The notes under the pieces are model-generated. The model did not search any database. It was given only the letters and a program-made list of their open reading frames with translations, and was not told the DNA's origin. Positions 11,211-21,145 of a stretch of DNA of 64,000 nucleotides are shown here, piece by piece. Origin of the DNA: Ceratothoa steindachneri (Eukaryota > Arthropoda > Malacostraca > Isopoda > Cymothoidae); assembly GCA_963969495.1 (NCBI GenBank), contig OZ018323.1, positions 71,024,920 to 71,088,919 on the forward strand. The letters run 5' to 3'. Within the stretch, counting starts at the first letter, position 1. Every line of letters starts with the position of its first letter. Made by a program: the position numbers and the translations under genes.

Positions 11211-13245
11211 ATGAGACGTTTCACGCTTTCTGCGGGTTATTGCTGATCAATATAATTATATTTAACGTTTTATTGTTAGTTGTTCGCTTTTTTTAAATCT
11301 TGAAATTTTTTTTTAATAAGAGTGCTCTACTCTCTTGTTATTTGCCTGTCCTTGAGTAATTGATCGTAAATGTTTGAAGATTTTATTCACAAGCTCAGTA
11401 AATGGGTTGCGGTTCTTTACAAGCTAATATGTTAGTTAGCTAATCTATTCATGGTTATACTCCAGTTACCGATCTTTACAAAGTCCGTTTATTTTATACA
11501 TTCATTGCATTTTTTATTTTAGTTCTTAGCATTCTCCTCACTATCTTTGCATATATTGGGTGCTTCAGAAATATATGAACCATAAGAATAAGCCAATATA
11601 AATAATATTTTTCCTAAAAAAGATATCAATCGAAAGAATACAGTAGCAAGTTCATTGGCTCTTATATTTTTCAAACCTATATTTTTCAAATGTGTTTCAT
11701 TTGTTTCCAAGCATTTCAGTGTTATGAAATTGCCGCATCCCTAATTAAGAGAGTTTGGTGATATGGCCTGTATCCCATTGCTGATGGTGGCTTTAAATTT
11801 TGTTTTTATTTATCTGCCTTTCTTTATACTATTTGATAGACTTAAAACTACTACCTTTGAAATGATATTTAAGATTACATAAAAATTAAACTTTAAGAGT
11901 TACACTCCTTTCCTTGGGGATCCCACCATTTTCGTAGATCGCCCTTTATTTCCATCCATTTAACTTTTTATACTACTCAACAGTTATGTTTCAACCTTCG
12001 TCCTATTGCCCCCGTTTCCCATCTTGAGAAGCGAAGTAAATATTTCTTTATTATTTCCTAAGTTTATATTATGTTGAGTAAAGGATTCTGCCAAGTCACA
12101 GTTTCATTTTCTACAGTTTATTCATTAAAATTATGTCTGTGTAGTTAATCTTCCTAAAAAACTAACAGTTTCAAGTTATATTAAAATAGGGAATCTCAGA
12201 AAAGGAAATAGGATCATTAGATGGGTGTGCTCGCACCCCTACATAATCTGAAGAATTTCTCCTGGGGGTGGGGGGGATGCGGTTTCACTAAAAGATGGTT
12301 GATTTGGTGTATGGAAATTACATTTGTTTGTGACTTAAATGATTACATTTGTTTGTGACTTAAATGATGCAAATTTATAAATATAAATAAAACACACCGA
12401 TATACATAATTTTTTAAATACCAATGTAAAATATGAATAATGATTAAAAGAATGAATCCTCGATTGATATACATTCTTTTATTCTTCTATGCCGGTGGAA
12501 GGGTGGTGGGAGAACTAGTCGGTGCTTTGCAAGGTTTGCCACTAGGGAAGAGGATAAGAGTTACTTTCTCAAAGTCACTTTTTTCTGTCCCTTTATTTAT
12601 TCTTATTGAAAATGAAATTTAAGGTTCTATTTATTATACTAGGCTACCAAGATAATATATATTGAGATTAAATCATGATGCGAGAGTTACTTTCATTTAT
12701 TCGTCCCTATCGTCTGTTGGTTTAATTCTTCTCGGCACTAGTAGGGAGGCTTCGCAATCTATATACAGGCAAATCTATATAAGACACATGCCCCGTAGAG
12801 CCGAGTAAAATTGTTACCGATATGAATGATGCACGAAATTTATATTAATGTGTTTAGGAGGAGGATCCTCTTGGAAAAGATAAAATAATAGGTGAGACAT
12901 CGACACGAAGAAGAATGATGAATATTTCTAATTTTGGCAGTTTTTCTAGTCACATATACGTCATTCTCTTCATTTATGACATACTCGCTGCGACACCGCC
13001 CAAATATTGGATGTTTGCAGGTTATCTATTATGTATAACCGTGCCGTCGCGATCTCTCGATCTCACCCCTAGCAAAGAAAGCAACATAAATTTATGAACG
13101 TATTTGAAAAAATGAAGCAGCTTTTGATTAAATTAGGGTCGAAATGCGATAAAAGGGTTTTAATTATGTAAATGGTTAGTATCACAAAAGTAATTAATAT
13201 TATAGCCCTAAAACTTTATATTACATATGTTCTTTCGATGTTTAC
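11211..13245. other. AT-rich intergenic DNA, no gene
   Basis: AT-rich, stop-dense sequence. The open frames (up to 63 codons) carry no motif. It contains one perfect 2 x 25 bp tandem duplication at 12317-12366 and a G-rich run near 12266-12278. No exon or RNA gene is supported. Confidence 0.5.
12317..12366. repeat. Perfect tandem duplication, 2 x 25 bp
   Basis: The 25-base unit starting attacatttgtttgtgactt is repeated exactly, head to tail (12317-12341 and 12342-12366). Being perfect in otherwise unconstrained DNA, it is probably recent slippage. Confidence 0.9.
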
Positions 13246-13436
13246 TCGCTAATCATAAACATTTACTTACCAAATGCACCATTTAACGCTGACCTGTTTT
13301 AAAAGCCTTATATTTTTTTTACGAAAATCAAATAAAACTTAAGTTTAATTTCATTTTGCTAAAAAGAATTTAAGGATTTTAAAACAAATCACCGTTAAAT
13401 GATGTATTTGGTAAGTATATTTTTTATCATTAGCTG
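13246..13436. mobile_element. MITE-like foldback element
   Basis: The left arm (about 13247-13311) begins gctaatcataaacatttact. The right arm (about 13370-13435) on the other strand begins gctaatgataaaaaatatac. The two arms stay alignable for about 65 bases, including cttaccaaat and ccatttaacg / catttaacgg. Only some 60 bases lie between them, so the whole unit is nearly palindromic. It has no coding capacity. A miniature inverted-repeat transposable element is the simplest reading; target duplications are not clear, so the superfamily is unknown. Confidence 0.65.
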
Positions 13437-13439
13437 GTT

Positions 13440-14374
13440 TTATCAGGATCTGATGAACGACCTTTTCATGGATGAATTTTTATTGTAGAATAAAGTAGTC
13501 AGACACATGGAAATATCAGGCTAAAGGCCAATAAGTACTTCTTTGTTAAGTTTGTATACTGAAAGCTTATGCCTGAAAAGCCTCGAACGATTCAACTAAT
13601 AGTCAATAATTAAATGCCAAAATGCTTAATGATGATATACCTTCTTGTCGAAAAATATAATTAACTGAAAGCCGAAGAAATAATGGTATGATTTAAAGTT
13701 TAAAAAAACCCAAGAGGATTAAGATAAAATTTTGTTAAACTGGTTAGCACGTTTACAAGGGATAATAAAACAAAGATTTGTACTAAGAAAAAAATGCATC
13801 TAAAACGCTTTAAGGCTTATTTGGTAGTTTATAAAAGTAAAATTGATACAAACCAAATACAAACTAATTTTAGTAATGAAAAATGTAGATATGCGTCATT
13901 TAGCTATCATGCACCCGTGTTATATGTAGGTTTCTAATGCAATCTATTTATTTTACTTTATTTTTTGTAATTCTTTTAGAATTTGCTTCAAGAAAACAGC
14001 TAAGAACACATTTTTATAGCTAGTTAATATCCTTAATCTTGTTTAGTGATTTACATTTCGCATTTCATCTTTATAAGTACTATTTCAAATGTTTTACGTT
14101 AGAATCTTTGATTTTGAGTATTTCTCATTCGATTGCTGTTGAATAATCTTAATGTGTCAATTTAAAAAAGGTTAAACATCATCAATTTTTTATCAAGTGA
14201 TTGCATAAATTCGGTAATTAGTTTGGTAATATCCTTCGATGAACCAAAGGATACGGTTTGGTAAATTTTAAGAATATCCCCAACAATTATTTCAGGCATT
14301 AAAATGTATTTTTCTTGCATTGTAAGATGTAAAGAACATTAATATTACGTTTATACCGCCAAAATTTACTTACG
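13440..14374. other. AT-rich intergenic DNA, no gene
   Basis: AT-rich, stop-dense sequence between two inverted-repeat elements. I see no coding or RNA feature in it. Confidence 0.5.
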
Positions 14375-14380
14375 TTCTGG

Positions 14381-14770
14381 ATAAAAGGTTTGATTTATTT
14401 ATTAATAATTCGATTTAATCCGATTGAAAAGAAGGCGCTCATCCGTATTTTGGCTGTGAAAAAAAGAATGTACATTGTAGCGCCTAAAGACGTCGGGCAA
14501 CCGCATTTGAATTTGAACCCTAATAGGATTATTTCGAAATTTGGTGGCTCTGCCCCCCTCCCATATCTCCCTTTAATGGTGGAGGTTGCATCTGAACCAC
14601 CAGCGAGTTTAATCAACTCGAAATATGCACAATTCAAAAGCCTAGCATTAGGGTCGAATTCAATGGCGTTTGTCAGACGTCTAAAGTTGCAAATTTCACT
14701 TATTTCTTTACGCTACGCTCTGTGCAATCGGATTAAATTAAATTAATTATAAATAAAGCAAACCTTTTAT
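14381..14770. mobile_element. 390-bp non-autonomous DNA transposon with 46-bp TIRs
   Basis: The left end (14381-14426) reads ataaaaggtttgatttattt and ends taatccgattg. The right end (14725-14770), read on the other strand, starts ataaaaggtttgctttattt and ends the same way. Forty-one of 46 positions agree by eye, and the match may extend a few bases outward. The interior (about 300 bp) has a higher GC content than the flanks and an open 118-codon plus-strand frame (14390-14746) that spans the TIRs and matches no family I know. I read it as a MITE or short non-autonomous element. No clear target duplication fixes the superfamily. Confidence 0.7.
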
Positions 14771-14849
14771 CGAGACAATAAGTTAATTGTCGCTTTTGAA
14801 GAAAGAAGAACACCCATACCGTCCTCCGGAACATAGCATTAAAAAAGAA

Positions 14850-16718
14850 TGTCGTGGTATAGCTCTATATATCCTACATACATCTATTATATTTGATTTA
14901 GAGTGCGCGGGGGTTTTCATTTTAAAATAGTTTGGGTAGGCCGAGGTCCGGTTACAAGATCATCTTTTGGACTATCCCTCCCCGTAAGAGAGGGCTTGTC
15001 CAAAAGATGCTACTTTAAAACTTAGTATGGGTTGAGAGTTCCAAATCTCACTTAGTTACAGGCTATTGTTACACAGCTATGATGAGATCGAGGTTCAGAA
15101 AGCAAAAGAGTATGCAAAAATAGACTTTAATAAATATTAATAATTAAAGTTAATATGATACAATAATAGACAGTTAATCAAGACTAATAGTTACACAAAT
15201 GATAATGGGGAACGGTAGACGGCAATTATAAATTTGGGGAAGCTAAAATATTCGTTACGTTACCTTGTACACAAATGGAGGGGTTAGGGAAGACGATGGT
15301 CGTTTCCGGAGAAGCGTTGAGATGATGGTTGGGTTACTTCGACGGGGTACAAGGTCAACTTGTTTGTAGTGAAATATTCTTTGGAGATGACGGGGGTGGG
15401 GGTGGGGGAAGCAGAGTCTTCGAGAAGGGAGGTTGGGAATTTTTCCGGTGTAAATTCCTTTAAAGAAAACGGAGTGGGAGTTTCTCCGAGACGTCAACGG
15501 TTTGTTTGGTCGTAGATGCGTAATCAAGGGGGTATTACGCTAAGATGAATGTTCACTCAAGCTTTTTGGGTTAAGACTTGGTTCTTGTTTGGAGATGGCG
15601 TCGATGAGCAGAGTCGGACGGGTATTCTTACGGGGAGAAGAGTTTTTAACTAACTCTAGGGGGTGAATGTCGTAGAATACCTCTTTTAATCACTCCACAC
15701 CTGAAACCACTTTTGTCGTGGTATACCTTGTGGAACGTGAAGTACTTTTTTGATGAAGTAGGCTTTGATCTAAGAGTGCTAATTTTGTTGTTTTTAATGA
15801 AGAGCCTCTTTAATACGTAAGGATAAGAAGGAAACACACAGGAATTCCCCAAAATAAACTTATATTTTAAATTTAACAATTTACTAGACAAAAACAAAAC
15901 ATGAACCACAGAAATACTCCGAATTTAAAAATACACAAAGATTACTTCAATTAACTTGACCCTCTAATATTGGCTAATTCGATGCTCACTTCAATTTAAT
16001 AAAACAAAATGCAAACGGCCTTTACTGGCCGCAACTACCTTTGTGGAATCCCTTGGAACGGGTTTGCGTCTGACCTTGAACTCAATGAGCACTTTACCTC
16101 GGTTATTGTCTCCAAGATGTGTACCGACCGGCCAGATGGAGGTTGCGGACGAATAACTTAAAAGCCACAACTGACGAGTGGCAAGGCGGTGTGGTTACGA
16201 GTTTGACCCAAGGTGCCGGGCCCGGATGTCTTTGCGGTTACCGTCCCGTGTCTCCACTGAAAGAGAACGGGGTAGTGGATATTTGTTTTTTCCAAGAACG
16301 AATGCTTGTTTTTGTCCAACAACGTTACCTTGCCTTCGGCGTATGACAAACCGGAATCGAGGAGGAGCAAAAAGATCTGCACTCGGGAGCGTCTCTCAGA
16401 CCAATCTGCTCATTCCACGTTACGCGGGTAGATATGGACACCAGAAGTGAGGGAGCTTACCCCATAGAAGAAGGGGAGGGACTATCTCACACGGTTTGAG
16501 TGATGGTGAGGCGGCATGGATGGCGATTGCCTCAACCACTCCCAGCGTGGCTGAAAGGGAGGGGGGGGGGGAGATTTCTCGTCTTATTCAAATACTCGCC
16601 TTGATAAGGGCTACATTTTGAGATTCGAAAATTGTTTGTAAGCTACACGAGGCCCATAACGTGAAGGCAATGCTTAAAAGCGATGTTATTTCTCCCATCA
16701 CGTGCTTATTCCCTCACA
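14850..16718 (-). repeat. 3' LTR (1869 bp)
   Basis: On the plus strand it starts tgtcgtggtatag and ends ccctcaca, giving TG...CA ends. It aligns with 21146-22421 along its length except for about 607 bp (around 15665-16273) present only here. Because LTRs are identical at insertion, the length difference arose later; microhomology (ggggt) at the junction suggests a deletion in the other LTR. The purine tract abutting its right end identifies it as the 3' LTR of a minus-strand element. Confidence 0.85.
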
Positions 16719-16732
16719 CGCCTCCCTTTTCG
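16719..16732 (-). other. Polypurine tract
   Basis: On the minus strand cgaaaagggaggcg lies immediately before the LTR start TGTGAGGG. In LTR retrotransposons this tract primes plus-strand DNA synthesis. Position and composition fit well. Confidence 0.75.
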
Positions 16733-17239
16733 AAAGTTGGACCTTTACTCATTCAAAAAGAAAAAAAGGGACAAGGAAGAAAAGGGACAACCCGATACAC
16801 TTTTTAGTGCGGGGGGGGGGGACTCAATTACGTCATTATATACCTAAACATAAAGGAATTATACACAATATACATACGCTGTTACTAAGCTAAACACTAC
16901 AACAGAAAATTGATCAGCTTATTCCGAAATTGTCATGTGACTACACAGAATACTATACATACTACCAAGGAAAAGGATACTTAATAACCGACATAGGTAT
17001 ATATATAAAAAAAAAATCTAAAATCATACGACATATGGTTTCCACTTGGGGAGTTTAAACACAAAAGAAGACATGAAAATAACGGAGACATTCCCAAATC
17101 ATATCGCGAGGACAGTTATTCTCACTTTGTTAAAACATAAAATTACAAAGAAATGGGCGTACTAAAAAAAAAATCAATTATCTGCCCCAAAATATTTAAC
17201 AGTACCTTAAATTCTTACGGATATAAATATATACAACTA
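16733..17239. other. Element 3' non-coding region
   Basis: This stretch, between the RNase H stop and the polypurine tract, has an 11-base G run near 16811 and no open frame with a known motif. No integrase sequence is found here, which supports the unusual pol gene order. Confidence 0.6.
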
Positions 17240-17890
17240 TCAACATTTGTTTAGGGCCATTTTCCTCAGAAACAAATCGGGATTAGCGGGTAACGCATTT
17301 CTGCTGAGGGAATCGGCCATTTGATTATCTATCCCTTTAATGTAATTAATTTTATACTGGTACTCCTGGAGAAGGAGACTCCAGCGCATTAATCTGCCGT
17401 TTGTGTGTTTTTCATTCCGAAGATACGCAAGGGAGCAGTGATCAGTTTCCACACGAAAATCTTTCCCTACTGAGTACATTTTGAATTTCTGAATTGCCCA
17501 GATTATTCCTAATGCTTCCTTTTCAATAACTAAATAATTCTTTTCGCGGGGTAATAGTTTGCGACTAGCGTAGGCTACAGGATAACATTTGCCTCCGTGC
17601 TCATATTGAAGTAGCACACAACCAAGACCTTCGTTGCTTGCGTCAGTTCGAATCCCGAACGATTTTTCAGGATTGGGCAACTTCAAAATTGGGGCAGAAA
17701 CTAACTTCATTTTCAAGGAATTAAAATTTACGGTGGCCTTCGGGTTCCAGATTATTGAGTCAGGGGAGTTTCTTTTTAAAAGGTCGCAGAGGGGGGCGGC
17801 CAGGGACGCAAAACTTGCGACAAAGCGTCGGTAGAATGAAGCGGATCCCATGAAAGACCGGATCCGCTTCATATTGCAGGGAAGAGGCAT
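17240..17890 (-). pseudogene. Ty3/gypsy pol: RNase H domain
   Basis: The 216-codon frame starts with the RT thumb/connection (IRSFMGSASFYRRFVASFA, then LCDLLKRNSPDSIIWNPKA). It contains a complete retroviral-type RNase H: FGIRTDASNEGLGCVLLQY (first Asp), EKEALGIIWAIQKFKMY (Glu), FRVETDHCSLAYL (Asp) and GIDNQMADSLSRNA (last Asp). The active-site residues are all present, so this domain is the best-kept part of the element. It degrades the RNA of the RNA:DNA hybrid. The frame ends with MALNKC and a stop, and the element has no integrase after it. Confidence 0.85.
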
Positions 17891-18505
17891 ATCGACGATG
17901 GCCTTTATCTTCTCCTCTGGGGACTAAGTTGGTTTTCCGAATATTAAACCCTAAATATTTAATGGTTTCAAAGGCGAAGTTGCACTTACCGGGTCCAATA
18001 GTAAGACCGTTTTCTCGCAACCGGGTCAGCGAACCTCGCAGGGATACTAAATGTTGTTCCAAGTCTCGAGTGGCAATATAAATTTTGTCAAAATAGATAG
18101 AAGTATTTAGCAAACCATCTAAATTCTCCGCATTAACCGATTATAATTGCTACAAGTGGTTATGAGCCCAAAGGGAAGCCTCTTGAACTGCATAAGGCCT
18201 TTGTCAGTAGCAAACGCAGTAAATTTCCTCACTTCTTTCTTGAGCGTGACTTGGTAATAGGCCTTACACAGGTCGAGTTCAGTAATGAATTTCGCTTCAT
18301 CAAACAGATGGAGGCTTTGATCTATCAGAGGGATGGGTTCGGCGTCGAAAACGGTGACGGAATTTAGTTTCCGAAAGTCGACACACATCCTACAAGAGCC
18401 GTCGGGTTTTTTAACCATGACTATCAGCGAGCAATAATCAGAAGTAGAGGGCTCAATTATGTTTAATTGGAGAAAATTCTTCACTAAATTAAAAGCTTTC
18501 CTCAA
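17891..18505 (-). pseudogene. Ty3/gypsy pol: reverse transcriptase, broken
   Basis: The frame 18505-18119 reads SDYCSLIVMVKKPDGSCRMC, VDFRKLNSVTVFDAEPIP, FITELDLCKAYYQVTLKK and FKRLPFGLITTC, which are RT blocks 1-4 of the gypsy group. The next frame (18113-17760) starts LNTSIYFDKIYIATRDLEQH, where the active enzyme has a YxDD box; here the second Asp is Lys. It continues NFAFETIKYLGFNIRK. A frameshift near 18118 and the lost catalytic Asp make the enzyme inactive. The VFDAEPIP phrase is typical of Gmr1-like elements as I remember them. Confidence 0.85.
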
Positions 18506-18849
18506 GTAAATAGGTACGGGATAAGAGGCTTAGATCTAACCGGTTCATGTGTCGTAAGCTTGATGTCGTGCTCGAACTGAGTGGCGCATCCAATTTTATT
18601 GGAAATAACGTCACTAAACCGATTAAGGAGGAGCCGGAGCTGATTTCGTTGATGTGGTGTCAGCCGCTCGTCGATTTTCAGACCATCAGTGGATAAGTCA
18701 CTCTCTCCTGGTAAGGACGGTAAGGGATAGTCTTCGTCCTGCTCAACACATACCGTTTGTACAATATCAAAGGATTCGGCGAAGTAATTCAGTTCCATGG
18801 TGGATCTTTCATCGAGGGCCACAATATTATTAACGTAGGCACGGTGGTG
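18506..18849 (-). pseudogene. Linker between integrase remnant and RT
   Basis: Part of the 150-codon frame 18954-18502. It carries an acidic stretch (CVEQDEDYPLPSLPGESDLS), then the usual pre-RT block ERLTPHQRNQLRLLLNRFSD, then CATQFEHDIKLTTHEPVRSK. The EHDIKL...PVRSKP phrase normally precedes gypsy RT. It directly follows the integrase C-terminal module, showing the two were joined in one polyprotein in the order IN-RT. Confidence 0.75.
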
Positions 18850-19313
18850 GTACCTTTCAGCATATTGATGTGGAATAATTTTTCTCCGGAGAGTGTTTGG
18901 ATAAGATAGTTTACAGGTCCGCGTGCCTCCAAAACCGGGAAGGGGCCCTTCCATTGGCTTAGGAGTTTATTGCTCTCAGTGGGCAGCAATAAGAGAACTT
19001 TGTCTCCTGCTTTGAGGCGGCGATCTTTAGATTTAACATCGTCCGTAGTCTCTCTGGAAAAGAGCCTATCATTTTCGACGTAGGATACGGTCTTGTTCCC
19101 ACGAACCGACTCTTTCTCTTTATTTTGCTCCTTTTCCCACAAGGGAAGGAGAATTCCACACTCCTTCTGGGCCTTGACGAATTCTGAGTTTAGAATTCCC
19201 TTAAATTCTGAGTTAGCCGGAAATTCAAGGGGGCAGGATCCTGGGCTCTTTTGCTCGCTCCTGCGCGTGTGATGACAGGCTGGGCGACAGGCTGGGCGAC
19301 TGCTTCGACCCAC
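18850..19313 (-). pseudogene. Ty3/gypsy integrase remnant, core deleted, upstream of RT
   Basis: The 174-codon frame 19313-18789 begins with sequence after protease (PACHHTRRSEQKSPGSCPLE) and reaches FVKAQKECGILLPLWEKEQN and TVSYVENDRLFSRE, which resembles the N-terminal integrase region ahead of the HHCC zinc finger. It then jumps to RRLKAGDKVLLLLPTESNKL and LSQWKGPFPVLEARGPVNYL, the GPY/F-type C-terminal module, and EKLFHINMLK. The HHCC motif and the whole D,D-35-E core are absent, yet the frame stays open across the join. The copy could not integrate itself. Confidence 0.8.
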
Positions 19314-19319
19314 CCCTTA

Positions 19320-19520
19320 AAGTACTGACAGTCGATGTAGCAGCTTACAATTGGAAAGCGGTTGGAACGCGTTAAGTAGTCCTGGGCTTCTGCAAATTTT
19401 CGTTGTCAAGGGAGACAGGGGAGAAAAGCTTCTCAGACACAATGATGCAAGTACACCCTGTATCATGGACGATAGTGGACGTACGACAGCCCTTTACACT
19501 GATATTCTCAAATTTTAAGA
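19320..19520 (-). pseudogene. Ty3/gypsy protease remnant
   Basis: The minus-strand translation near 19488-19444 reads CRTSTIVHDTGCTCIIVSEK. The Asp-Thr-Gly is the aspartic protease active-site triad, with the hydrophobic II-V after it. This enzyme cleaves the Gag-Pol polyprotein. Frames break shortly after, and the C-terminal part is only partly readable up to 19313. It lies between gag and the integrase remnant. Confidence 0.75.
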
Positions 19521-19527
19521 CTCCTGG

Positions 19528-20673
19528 TTAGCTCTTATTAAATATAAAATTTACTTTGTGATCTGGCAGGCCTTGGGGAGATGAAGGAGCGTGGGGGTCA
19601 ACGGGAAGAAGAGGCGAAGTGGCAGTGGCTTTTCCTTGGTGAACCTGTTGAGGGGGGTTGTTCTGAAATTTAGAGTTCTGGGGACAGTTTGAACTTATGT
19701 GGTTCGCTACTTCGCACGCATTATATACAATGGGTCTCCTTTGGAAGGATGCTGGAGGGAACGATTGGGAAGGGGGCTTCATGTCTCGGGGTTCAGTGGA
19801 GGAAAAACTTCTTGGTTTGAAGGGGCCTGGAATTTTAACAAACTAGGACTGGGAATTTTTATTAAATCAGAGATTTCCGGTTTTCGATTTAGGGGACGGT
19901 GGGGAGCGCTTCTTGGAGTCCTTTGGGTACAAGTTATGACTTGCCGCGAAGACGTTTGCTTCTTCAACGCATTCCTTGAAGGATCGACAACGCCGATCCT
20001 TTACGGCTGCGTGGATCTCTAGGGGCAGCGAAGCCAATAACTAGTCCCTTAAAGCAAAATCTAATAATGACTCATAGTTGGGGGAAATCTTTGACGACTC
20101 TAGCCAAAACTTAAGGTTTCTTTGGAGGGTATACCCAAACTGTCGGAAGGTTTGACCGGGTAGGATCTTGGCACCACGGAACTTGTGGCGGAAGTAATCA
20201 GGGGTCATATTATGGGCCGCGAGTAATTCAAACTTGAGGGTAGAATAATGAATTGTACATTCTTGGGGCAATGAGATGAAGATATCTCTCAATGGGAGCA
20301 ATTTTGCTACTCCTTCCTCTTCCAAATCAATGTGATTGATTTCGAGAATTTTCTCAAAATGTGTTAGGAATGAAGAAAATTCTTTTCCCTCCTTAAATAT
20401 GGGAAGTTTAAGGGGGACACCTTGCGAGACTTCCGATCTGCCACTCACAGATTGTGTTTCTGATCGTGCTTGCAATATTTCCACTTCGTGCTGGCGTATT
20501 TGTTGCCTTTCTTCCTGTTCACGTTTTCTTTCTTTTCTTTCTTGTTCTAGTTTCTCTTTACTTCTTCTTTCTTCCCTAACATGTCTTTCTTCATTTTGAT
20601 TATATTCTACTAAATCTCTTCCAGAGAAGCTAAGAGATTCGCTTTGCGCTTTAAAAACTTCAAATGAGGCCAT
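19528..20673 (-). pseudogene. Ty3/gypsy gag, broken
   Basis: The 210-codon frame 20673-20041 starts MASFEVFKAQSESLSFSG, has a highly charged coiled-coil-like Glu/Arg/Lys stretch (about residues 25-70), then a capsid-like region, VPLKLPIFKEGKEFSSFLTH and FRQFGYTLQRNLKFWLESS. After a stop at 20041 the next frames (19967-19779 and 19782-19528) carry a Pro-rich linker and a degenerate CCHC knuckle, CEVANHISSNCPQNSK, which retains the His and last Cys. Gag forms the particle and binds genomic RNA. The start codon lies about 390 bp after the PBS-like site. Confidence 0.8.
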
Positions 20674-21052
20674 ATTTTAAAAACAATTTTTTTTAGCTTT
20701 GGTTGTACTAAAAATAAAAAATCACACGAAACGGGTACCTACAGCGTGTGCGCAAACTTTTACCTACACTCAACGAACTATTCGAGATCCTATCTCTAGG
20801 AGAATCTCACTGCACGAAAAAAAAGGAATAAACGGTCACTTTACCTAATCTGCCTGGGAAAACTCTATGCTCGACTCTGTTGAGATCTAGGTACACACCT
20901 ACACACTATTTAAATGCGGGAACTTTAAAATTTAAATGAGAAATTATTCTCCTTAAACCTTTGATCACATCTTTAGCCTTTTCACTTAACACAAAAAATA
21001 ATTAGATGGGACTATAAAAGATCTAAGTAAAAACCTTTTAAATCCACCTAAC
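20674..21052. other. Element 5' leader
   Basis: AT-rich leader between the PBS-like site and the gag start. No open frame of note. It fits the untranslated leader of an LTR retrotransposon. Confidence 0.6.
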
Positions 21053-21065
21053 ACACTTGACACCA
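21053..21065 (-). other. Primer-binding-site-like sequence
   Basis: The minus strand reads TGGTGTCAAGTGT, beginning with the TGG that pairs with a tRNA CCA end and resembling tRNA-Leu type primer sites. It lies about 80 bp inside the 5' LTR end; the gap is filled by a (TA)n expansion (21079-21139), which would have pushed the site away after insertion. Confidence 0.55.
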
Positions 21066-21076
21066 GATTTTATAAT

Positions 21077-21078
<2 letters not shown>

Positions 21079-21139
<61 letters not shown>
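21079..21139. repeat. (TA)n microsatellite
   Basis: About 60 bp of uninterrupted TA dinucleotides between the 5' LTR and the primer-site-like sequence. Confidence 0.95.
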
Positions 21140-21140
<1 letters not shown>

Positions 21141-21145
21141 CTATA

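Noticed and set aside
17645..17660. tRNA-like gttcgaatcc box
   Set aside because: It is inside the gypsy RNase H coding region on the opposite strand, and no cloverleaf could be built around it.
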